Shown here piece after piece: positions 7,008 through 11,866 of a DNA stretch of 11,866 bases. Origin of the DNA: Candidatus Thorarchaeota archaeon SMTZ1-83 (GTDB lineage Archaea > Asgardarchaeota > Thorarchaeia > Thorarchaeales > Thorarchaeaceae); the NCBI GenBank assembly GCA_001563325.1, contig LRSK01000230.1, positions 1 to 11,866 of the forward strand, in the 5' to 3' direction. A program made the translations under genes and the position numbers. The notes below the pieces were generated by a model. It was not told the origin of the DNA. It was given only the letters and a program-made list of their open reading frames with translations, and searched no databases. The first letter of the stretch is position 1. The number at the start of each line of letters is the position of its first letter.

Positions 7008-7874
7008 ATGTCTATCTATAGTCTCTACATGGGCTGCAGTGTTCCTGCAAACTACCCCAATTATGAGGCCTCGATGCTCAAGGTTGCCGAGTCCTTTGAA
7101 CTGACCCTAGAATACCTGAATGATGTGGCATGCTGTGGTAGTCCAAATCTGAGGGCTATGGACTACTGGGGATGGGCTCTGGTTAATGCACGAACACTAG
7201 CATTGGCTGACATTACAGAGCATGACATTGTGACTCCCTGTAACGGTTGTTTTGGCAGTCTAAAGGATGTATATCATCTACTAAAGCATGATACAGAATA
7301 TAGAACCAGCATTAATGTCGAGCTCGAAGCAGAGGGTCTTGAGTTCACAGGGACAAGTAGGCCGCGACATTTCATTGAGGTCCTCTATACAGATGTGGGT
7401 CTTGATTCAATAAGGAAGAAGATTTCAAAGCCACTTGATGGTGTTGGTATAGCAATTCATTATGGATGTCATCTTCTGCGCCCTGGGGACGTGACTGAGA
7501 TCACACCAGAAGTCCTAAGCGAGCTCGTCAGAGTCACAGGCGCACACGTAGTCGAGTATCCACTATGGAAGCAATGTTGCGGAGCCACTGTACTACCGGT
7601 TGATGAGGCTCTGGCAATAAGACTTGCTCGAGATAAACTCAAGTCAATGAAGGAAGCAGGTGCTGCATTTGTCACAGTTGTCTGCCCTGCATGCTGCAAT
7701 CAATTGGATCTTCAGCAGCTAGGACTACGAGAGTTATATGGTGAGAAGTTCGACCTTCCAATCCTGTTCTACCCTCAAATACTCGGCCTTGCATTGGGTT
7801 TTGATGAGGATGAGGTGGGCCTTGGCATGAATAGAGTACCCGCGAAGCCGATTCTCCAGCACTTCTCCAAATGA
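7008..7874 (+). CDS. hdrB: Heterodisulfide reductase subunit B (HdrB), complete
   Basis: This 288-residue subunit is the expected disulfide-reducing end of the Hdr complex. Both CCG domains are intact: C10 (YMGC), C42-C43-G, C78-x-x-C81, then C154 (HYGCH), C190-C191-G, C226-x-x-C229 with an extra C230. Spacings (31 and 34 residues in domain one, 35 and 34 in domain two) fit the two noncubane [4Fe-4S] clusters known for HdrB. The size is usual for the family. It is the last gene of the operon, and its stop lies only ten bases from the stop of a convergent gene. In methanogens HdrB reduces CoM-S-S-CoB; without other methanogenesis genes here, the substrate may be a different disulfide. It is a paralogue of the partial HdrB at the window start. 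Confidence 0.95.
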   Translation: MSIYSLYMGCSVPANYPNYEASMLKVAESFELTLEYLNDVACCGSPNLRAMDYWGWALVNARTLALADITEHDIVTPCNGCFGSLKDVYHLLKHDTEYRTSINVELEAEGLEFTGTSRPRHFIEVLYTDVGLDSIRKKISKPLDGVGIAIHYGCHLLRPGDVTEITPEVLSELVRVTGAHVVEYPLWKQCCGATVLPVDEALAIRLARDKLKSMKEAGAAFVTVVCPACCNQLDLQQLGLRELYGEKFDLPILFYPQILGLALGFDEDEVGLGMNRVPAKPILQHFSK

Positions 7875-7884
7875 CCGTATAACC

Positions 7885-8580
7885 TTATTCTCCAAGCCTA
7901 TAGCCGCAATCTTCCCAAGCCTCTCGCATCACTGGGTTTCGTCTGAGGAATGCATCCGCTTTTTCCCTTGAGACACTATTCAATGGGCATGAGAAGTTCA
8001 AACACCTCGGACAAATCTTGAATTTCAAGACACTCAACCAAACTCCAATTCCGGTAATCGTCAAACCCAGAAAGAGCAACTGGTTGCTCAGAATAAGAAA
8101 TGGAATTGGATAGCCTCCAAAGATGGTCAGCGCGATAATGAACTGAATCTGATGAGAACGACTCATTGGACTTGGATTATACGGCCAGGTCTTATACAGA
8201 CCATAGTTTGCATAGCAGTGTAGTGTATGACCCTGACCACCATCTTCAGCGTAGAATGGACAATGACTGCAAAGGACTCGGTTCTCCCAGATCTCGAAGA
8301 AGAATAGCCAGTAGATAAAATAACCAATGACCCACGGCCACAAACCCCCGAGAAGCATGCCCCCAATTGAGGGAACGAAGAACAGCATTGCGCTCCCGCC
8401 AAACATCAATGTGTCACTTCGATGCATCTCGCAATGTATCTCATTGTGAAGTGAGCAGTTTCCACACTCCTCCTTTGGTTTCCAGATGCATATTTTGAAT
8501 GGGTTCTTTTCGAGTTGGTCGATTTCATCATTCATATCCGTGCACCAGCACACCATCAACACGTCTGCCACAACGACCAT
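7885..8580 (-). CDS. Cysteine-rich four-helix membrane protein, unknown function
   Basis: I do not recognise a named family. The 231-residue product has an N-terminal soluble part with C31, C39-x-x-C42 and C50 (CGNCSLHNEIHC), two hydrophobic helices at about 59-79 and 80-97, a loop with C104-x-x-C107-P-F-Y and C122-YANYG, two more helices at about 146-164 and 166-186, and a tail with C190-x-x-C193 and C198-P. Cysteine-bearing segments occur before, between and after the helix pairs, all predicted on one membrane side, which suggests bound metal or Fe-S clusters, or thiol chemistry. The start is uncertain. ATG 8580 has AGGTG four bases upstream, but ATG 8535, giving 216 residues beginning MNDEIDQL, has GGTG seven bases upstream and drops an odd cysteine-containing leader. 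Converging on the Hdr operon, it is not co-transcribed with it; a functional link is only possible. Confidence 0.8.
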   Translation of the reverse strand: MVVVADVLMVCWCTDMNDEIDQLEKNPFKICIWKPKEECGNCSLHNEIHCEMHRSDTLMFGGSAMLFFVPSIGGMLLGGLWPWVIGYFIYWLFFFEIWENRVLCSHCPFYAEDGGQGHTLHCYANYGLYKTWPYNPSPMSRSHQIQFIIALTIFGGYPIPFLILSNQLLFLGLTITGIGVWLSVLKFKICPRCLNFSCPLNSVSREKADAFLRRNPVMREAWEDCGYRLGE

Positions 8581-8604
8581 TTAACACCTGTTGAAGACAA
8601 CCTC

Positions 8605-8612
8605 AATTAATT
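8605..8612. promoter_or_regulatory. Candidate shared TATA element between divergent genes
   Basis: AATTAATT, a perfect palindrome, sits in the 89-base gap between the divergent membrane-protein and PAS genes. Centred about 28 bases before ATG 8580 on the minus strand, it fits an archaeal TATA box there. On the plus strand it would place transcription starts near 8635, giving a 35-base leader for the PAS gene. This is a positional inference only. Confidence 0.35.
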
Positions 8613-8669
8613 CGCTTCAATCAGACAGACTAATAGGCCGCTGAACTGGAATGGATTTGGGTGTGATGA

Positions 8670-9098
8670 ATGAAGATTGAGCCACTCTTAAATTCGCTAA
8701 AGGGGATGCCACCGGGTTTTCTGTCGACTGTGTTGGACACACTTCCTGTAGAATTCACCATAATCGATGCTGATGACAATGTCCTATTCTGGAACAGGCA
8801 TGGTATCCGTGTCTTCAAACGAGGGCCTGCGGTCATTGGGAGAAATGTCAGGATGTGTCATCCGACGGTGAGCATGGACAAGGTTGAGCTAGTCATAAAG
8901 CGCTTGAAGAGCGGGGAGGAGGACTTCATTGACTTCTGGATAGACCTTCCCGATGCAGATGCTCCTCGAAAGCTTTTGATTAGATACTATGCCCTTCGCG
9001 ACGACGAAGGCAATCATCTAGGGATATTAGAAACAACGATTAATCTGACACCACTCCAAGCTTATACTGGTGAATTTCGTCTTGGTGATCAAAAGTAG
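8670..9098 (+). CDS. Stand-alone PAS-domain protein (DUF438-like PAS)
   Basis: A 142-residue protein that is almost entirely one PAS domain: LDTLPVEFTIIDADDNVLFWN (about 22-42), a GRNVRMCHP segment (58-65), an FWIDL strand (89-93), and the closing LRDDEGNHLGILETT (109-123) typical of PAS sensors. The PVEFTIID, AVIGRNV and CHP pattern resembles the PAS domain at the end of DUF438 proteins, where a hemerythrin-like part normally precedes it; here that part is absent, with only about 20 residues before the fold. No kinase, HTH or membrane segment is seen. C63-H64 could take part in ligand or metal sensing, but that is conjecture. ATG 8670 is chosen because ATG 8666 in another frame stops after four codons. 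A short-chain dehydrogenase follows after 26 bases and may be co-transcribed. Confidence 0.8.
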   Translation: MKIEPLLNSLKGMPPGFLSTVLDTLPVEFTIIDADDNVLFWNRHGIRVFKRGPAVIGRNVRMCHPTVSMDKVELVIKRLKSGEEDFIDFWIDLPDADAPRKLLIRYYALRDDEGNHLGILETTINLTPLQAYTGEFRLGDQK

Positions 9099-9124
9099 CT
9101 CACAATAGGGCGAGGCGGCGAAAA

Positions 9125-9871
9125 ATGAAACTGAAGGGTAAGACTGCCATTGTGACTGGTGTGGGAGCAGGTATTGGTGAGTCTACTGCTCGACTATTCG
9201 CTAAAGAGGGTGCAGATGTAATCGGAAATGACATCCTGGAAGAAGCGGAAAGCGTTATCAATGCTATCCGCTCTGATGGCGGGTCTGCTGCTTTTGTGAT
9301 AGGGGATGTCTCGGACATTGAAGCTGCAAGGAAGATAATTGAGACCGCCGTTGATACATTTGGCAGGTTGGACATCCTAGTAAACAATGCCGGAATCGTC
9401 TTGCCTGGGCGTGTCGATAACACTAGTCACGAGGACTGGGACCGTACGATAGCAGTCAATGTTCGTGGACCATATCTTCTATCAAAATTCGCCTACCCTT
9501 ATTTGAAGGAGAACAAGGGCACCATCATTCACGTTGCATCGGTTGCAGCTTTGACAGGGCTATGTAATCGCGCTGTCTATACTGCCTCAAAGGGGGCTCT
9601 AACTTCCTTGACTCGTGCGATGGCTATGGACTACAAAGACGATGGAATCCGTGTGAACTGCATCTGTCCGGGTACTACTGATACCCCCTCACTGGCAGAT
9701 CGTCTATCCCAGCTACCAAACCCTGAGGCAGCCCGAAAGGAATTCATTGCAAGACAACCAATGGGACGTTTAGGCGCTCCTTATGAGATAGCAGAGGGCA
9801 TTCTCTATTTGGCACTTGCTGAGTTCTGTACAGGGACCATCCTTTCCGTTGATGGAGGAATGTCGCTCTGA
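9125..9871 (+). CDS. Short-chain dehydrogenase/reductase (classical SDR)
   Basis: A 248-residue cytoplasmic NAD(P)-dependent oxidoreductase of the classical SDR (FabG-like) family. All motifs are present: cofactor loop TGVGAGIG (11-18), DV at 61-62, NNAG (87-90), N112, catalytic S139, Y152 and K156, then CPGTTDTP (about 179-186), and the C-terminal LSVDGGMSL. D36 at the end of the second strand favours NAD over NADP by the usual SDR rule. The substrate cannot be read from the sequence; FabG-type 3-oxoacyl reductases and sugar or polyol dehydrogenases look alike at this level. The start ATG 9125 is preceded only by a weak GAGGCGGCG, with the AAAA spacer. It lies 26 bases behind the PAS gene on the same strand, with no terminator between, so co-transcription is likely. 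Confidence 0.9.
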   Translation: MKLKGKTAIVTGVGAGIGESTARLFAKEGADVIGNDILEEAESVINAIRSDGGSAAFVIGDVSDIEAARKIIETAVDTFGRLDILVNNAGIVLPGRVDNTSHEDWDRTIAVNVRGPYLLSKFAYPYLKENKGTIIHVASVAALTGLCNRAVYTASKGALTSLTRAMAMDYKDDGIRVNCICPGTTDTPSLADRLSQLPNPEAARKEFIARQPMGRLGAPYEIAEGILYLALAEFCTGTILSVDGGMSL

Positions 9872-9904
9872 GTTGCGGTGAACGGCGATATCAGAATCGA
9901 ATGG

Positions 9905-9914
9905 TATATACTTA
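9905..9914 (+). promoter_or_regulatory. Candidate TATA box upstream of the TrmO-type gene
   Basis: TATATACTTA in the gap after the SDR gene would give a transcription start near 9934, about 17-26 bases before the two candidate GTG starts. Spacing and composition fit an archaeal promoter. Confidence 0.5.
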
Positions 9915-9959
9915 ATGAAAGGTAAATGGGTTTGCTAGTCTTTCAAGCAGGTGTACCCA

Positions 9960-10445
9960 GTGGAGATTAACATACGCCCGATAGGCAGAATTAAGACCCC
10001 TTTTGAGTCCGGAAAGTGGATCCCAATCCAATCCAGCAAATCCGATGTCCTTGGAGAGGTTATCATCAAAGAAGAGTTCATAGACGGATTGGACTCCCTG
10101 GACCTATTCTCTCATGTGATTCTTGTGTATTGGTTCCATCGAGCGAGTCCGCTGAAACTCAGGGTCGTGCCATATCTCGATAAGAATGAACGAGGGCTTT
10201 TCTCGACACGATCACCTTCACGTCCAAACCCAGTTGGCATCTCAATAGTTGAGCTAATCAAAATAGAGGGCAACCGCATATTCTTTAGAGGTGCAGACAT
10301 GCTTGATGGCTCTCCCTTGATTGACATCAAACCATTCGTCCCTGAGTTTGACTGCAGGTCCGATGCCAATTCAGGATGGTTAAGGGAGTTTCTGGACAAA
10401 AAGGGTCAGAGTTATCTTGCTGATACGCGTTTTCAAGGAGAATAA
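9960..10445 (+). CDS. trmO: tRNA (N6-threonylcarbamoyladenosine37-N6)-methyltransferase-like protein (TrmO/TsaA family)
   Basis: A SAM-dependent RNA methyltransferase fold protein of the TsaA/TrmO family (UPF0066). The bacterial enzyme methylates threonylcarbamoyladenosine at tRNA position 37. With GTG 9960 as start the protein has 161 residues: the N-terminal IRPIGRIKTPF (5-15), SHVILVYWFHRA in the core, the family signature R84-SPSR-PNPVG (89-93 for PNPVG), and D116-GSPLIDIKPF (to 126). The family signature motifs are present, so the protein looks intact. A GTG at 9951 would add three residues; GTG 9960 is preferred because AGGTG (9949-9953) lies six bases upstream of it. The gene has its own TATA-like box and is followed by a 53-residue cysteine protein six bases after its stop. 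Archaeal members are less studied, so the exact modified nucleotide is inference. Confidence 0.88.
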   Translation: MEINIRPIGRIKTPFESGKWIPIQSSKSDVLGEVIIKEEFIDGLDSLDLFSHVILVYWFHRASPLKLRVVPYLDKNERGLFSTRSPSRPNPVGISIVELIKIEGNRIFFRGADMLDGSPLIDIKPFVPEFDCRSDANSGWLREFLDKKGQSYLADTRFQGE

Positions 10446-10451
10446 TCTAGC

Positions 10452-10613
10452 ATGACAAGGAAAGTTGATGGACTGTATCTCTGTGAGGAGTGTCACTTAC
10501 TGTATAAAGAAGAACATTGGGCACAGAAATGTGAAGAATGGTGTAGAGAAAGAAGATCATGCAATCTTGAGATCACTAAGCATGCAGTGAACAAGTCAGA
10601 ACTTACACTCTAG
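10452..10613 (+). CDS. 53-residue cysteine-rich mini-protein, probable zinc binder
   Basis: A small gene six bases after the TrmO stop. AAGGAG at 10435-10440 lies eleven bases before its ATG. The 53 residues read as a short N-terminus ending in LYLC, then C11-x-x-C14, Y18, W23, C27-x3-C31, and C37-N-x-E-I (37-41) followed by HA (44-45). The five regularly placed cysteines, in the pattern CxxC, xAxxCExWC and SCNxEI, resemble tiny archaeal proteins I recall from haloarchaea (CxxCGxxY, then CExxCxxHxxC, then EI), which suggests a conserved zinc-finger-like fold. Composition is charged and soluble, with no membrane segment. Position and spacing suggest co-transcription with trmO. Coding reality rests on cysteine pattern, RBS and tight spacing; function is unknown. 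Confidence 0.7.
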   Translation: MTRKVDGLYLCEECHLLYKEEHWAQKCEEWCRERRSCNLEITKHAVNKSELTL

Positions 10614-10652
10614 CCCCTCACTCTATAGACCAGCTCATTGATGCAAATCCAC

Positions 10653-10660
10653 TTATATGG
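10653..10660 (+). promoter_or_regulatory. Candidate TATA box upstream of the DUF2461 gene
   Basis: TTATATGG would place transcription start near 10683, leaving a roughly 20-base leader that contains GGAGG (10692-10696) six bases before ATG 10703. The coherent spacing supports an independent promoter. Confidence 0.5.
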
Positions 10661-10702
10661 AAACCCAATTAACTATAATGAAATTAGATATGGAGGCAAA
10701 TA

Positions 10703-11404
10703 ATGGAAGGCATACAAGCATTCACAGGCTTTCCAAAAGAAGGTCTAGGATTCCTCGCCGAGCTAAAGGAGAACAACTATCGTGAGTGGTTCAATGAGCG
10801 GAAGAACGACTACCAGGAGTATCTAGTGAAACCTGCACTGAGCTTCGTGGTTGCCCTTGGCAAACGACTTACCAGTGTTTCTGATGACATGGTCTATGAT
10901 ACCCGTACCAATGGTAGCGGGTCGTTATTGCGCATCTATCGCGATATTCGATTCAGCAAGGACAAATCTCCTTACAACACAAGGCTTCGAGTTCGGTTCT
11001 GGGAAGGACCTGGAAAGAAGAAAGAGAGACCTGGTTTCTTTGTAGGATTGGATGAAACTGGTGGAGGAATCCATGGTGGATTGTGGATGTTTCCGAAGCG
11101 GCTCCTCGAGAAATACAGGAAATCTGTTCTAAACAATGAACTCGGCACAAGATTGGTCGAGGCAATTGACAATGTCAAATCCTTCAAAGGGTATGAGGTT
11201 GGAGGTGAGCACTACACACGCGTACCAAGAGGATGTGATGCAAATCACCCGCGGGCTGCTTTGCTCCGTTTCAATGGCCTCTATGTTAGTTCGCCTAAGA
11301 TACCTGTAGGCGTTTTGAAGAAACCGGAACTGGTCGATGTCTGCTTCGACCACATACAGAAAATGATGCCAATTCATGAATGGCTGATTCAATTGCTGGG
11401 ATGA
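10703..11404 (+). CDS. DUF2461 family protein
   Basis: A 233-residue soluble protein of the DUF2461 family, whose biochemical role is not established to my knowledge. Family hallmarks seen: FLAELKENNYREWFNERK (17-34), the highly conserved RIYRDIRFSKDKSPY (77-91) with its run of R and D residues, GGIHGGLWMF (121-130) where the fold presents a glycine-rich turn, and YTRVPRGCDANHPRAALLR (171-189). Length is normal and no frame break is present. The start is supported by GGAGG six bases upstream. It is flanked by its own TATA-like box and by a T-rich stretch after the stop, so it appears to be a single-gene unit unrelated to the Hdr operon. The match is to a family, not to an activity. Confidence 0.88.
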   Translation: MEGIQAFTGFPKEGLGFLAELKENNYREWFNERKNDYQEYLVKPALSFVVALGKRLTSVSDDMVYDTRTNGSGSLLRIYRDIRFSKDKSPYNTRLRVRFWEGPGKKKERPGFFVGLDETGGGIHGGLWMFPKRLLEKYRKSVLNNELGTRLVEAIDNVKSFKGYEVGGEHYTRVPRGCDANHPRAALLRFNGLYVSSPKIPVGVLKKPELVDVCFDHIQKMMPIHEWLIQLLG

Positions 11405-11415
11405 CTCGTCTAGGA

Positions 11416-11430
11416 TTTCTTTGCTCTTTT
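11416..11430 (+). terminator. Candidate T-rich transcription terminator
   Basis: A pyrimidine-rich run (TTTCTTTGCTCTTTT) begins 12 bases after the DUF2461 stop. Archaeal polymerase can stop at T tracts without a hairpin; none is evident here. Weak, composition-based call. Confidence 0.35.
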
Positions 11431-11527
11431 CTCAGACTTGGGAACATCCTGACAAGCATATCCTTTAACAAGCCCGCAGACTTATCAGAAGACTCTGTGA
11501 GTAGGCAACGACCGAGTAGTTGAAACG

Positions 11528-11866
11528 GTGAGAAACTCTCTTACGATAGGTATCACACTCAAACAGATTGCACAAGCGATAGATGAAAATCTAGAAGTAG
11601 TAGACGGATGTGTCCAGGCTCTGCGGGACCGGGGCAAGGTTGTAAGGATGGGAAGAGGACTATGGGTTCTAAAGAAATATGAGCAAATCGATAATGATCC
11701 CCAGTTCATCAGTCCTGCAACATATAACGAGAAATTCGCAGATTTATACGGTGTTCAATTATCTGAGTACAATGGTAGTAGCATTACATTCTCTGCAAAC
11801 CATCTCATGGAGAAGAAAGTTCAGAGATGGACTCCATATGTGCAGGGATTCTCGGCAGACTTTGTT
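11528..11866 (+). CDS. Winged-helix-like protein, 5' part (runs off window)
   Basis: The frame opens at GTG 11528 and stays open to the end of the window, 113 residues. Upstream, an in-frame TGA at 11498 bounds it and no other ATG, GTG or TTG lies between; no Shine-Dalgarno is visible, so the transcript may be leaderless. Residues 1-48 look like a winged helix: TLKQIAQAIDENLEVVDGCVQALRDRGKVV, then a short strand ending in GLWVLKK, matching helix, turn, recognition helix and wing. Later residues (about 55-113) contain SITFSANHLMEKKVQRW and YVQGFSADFV. A W-x-x-Y-x-x-G-F-S-x-x-[FL]-V string reminds me of segments before the catalytic part of some DNA methyltransferases, but this is a weak impression and the rest of the gene is unseen. 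DNA binding is likely; anything further is unknown. Confidence 0.6.
   Translation, partial: MRNSLTIGITLKQIAQAIDENLEVVDGCVQALRDRGKVVRMGRGLWVLKKYEQIDNDPQFISPATYNEKFADLYGVQLSEYNGSSITFSANHLMEKKVQRWTPYVQGFSADFV

Noticed and set aside
8163..8402. Second minus-strand frame of 79 codons
   Set aside because: It overlaps the membrane-protein gene in another frame; the longer frame has coherent helices and conserved-looking cysteine pairs, this one does not.
11485..11709. Minus-strand frame of 74 codons at the window end
   Set aside because: It runs opposite a forward frame that reads as a winged helix and continues to the edge; the reverse product is serine- and threonine-rich low-information sequence.
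1..11866. Search by eye for tRNA or rRNA genes, CRISPR arrays, insertion sequences and long repeats
   Set aside because: No clover-leaf-like stretch, regularly spaced repeat, transposase frame or terminal inverted repeat was noticed; nearly all sequence is explained by coding regions.

Overview
The window looks like part of the genome of an anaerobic archaeon. The evidence is a heterodisulfide-reductase (Hdr) flavin/iron-sulfur gene cluster, strong GGAGG-type ribosome binding sites at almost every gene junction, AT-rich boxes placed like archaeal TATA boxes about 20-50 bases before genes, and a tiny cysteine protein of a kind I associate with archaea. No marker gene fixes the lineage. An Asgard (Thorarchaeia-like) or Bathyarchaeia-like origin is my guess from gene style only.

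Bases 2-7874 form one tightly packed forward operon: the 3' end of an hdrB; a short HdrA-type flavoprotein resembling QmoA; an HdrA-type flavoprotein fused to ferredoxin and MvhD domains, resembling QmoB; a protein with two related [4Fe-4S] modules plus an MvhD domain; a full-length HdrA; HdrC; and a second, complete HdrB. Junctions are overlaps or gaps of 1-2 bases. The locus thus holds three HdrA-type flavoproteins, two MvhD modules and two HdrB paralogues. It reads as two electron-transfer units side by side: an HdrB-QmoA/B-like unit and a canonical HdrABC unit, with the ferredoxin-MvhD gene between them. Electrons would plausibly enter through MvhD, split at an HdrA flavin and leave to ferredoxin and, via HdrC, to the HdrB disulfide-reducing site. 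No hydrogenase, formate dehydrogenase, AprAB or other catalytic donor or acceptor gene is visible, so the true substrates are unknown.

Bases 7885-8580 carry, on the minus strand and convergent with the operon, a four-helix membrane protein rich in paired cysteines that I cannot name. It is divergent from a small stand-alone PAS-domain protein (8670-9098), which is followed by a classical short-chain dehydrogenase (9125-9871).

Bases 9872-11866 look like ordinary chromosomal genes: a TrmO-type tRNA methyltransferase, a 53-residue cysteine-rich mini-protein directly behind it, a DUF2461 protein with its own promoter, and the 5' end of a winged-helix-like protein that runs off the window. No RNA genes, CRISPR arrays, insertion sequences or long repeats were seen, and no gene-free stretch exceeds about 125 bases.
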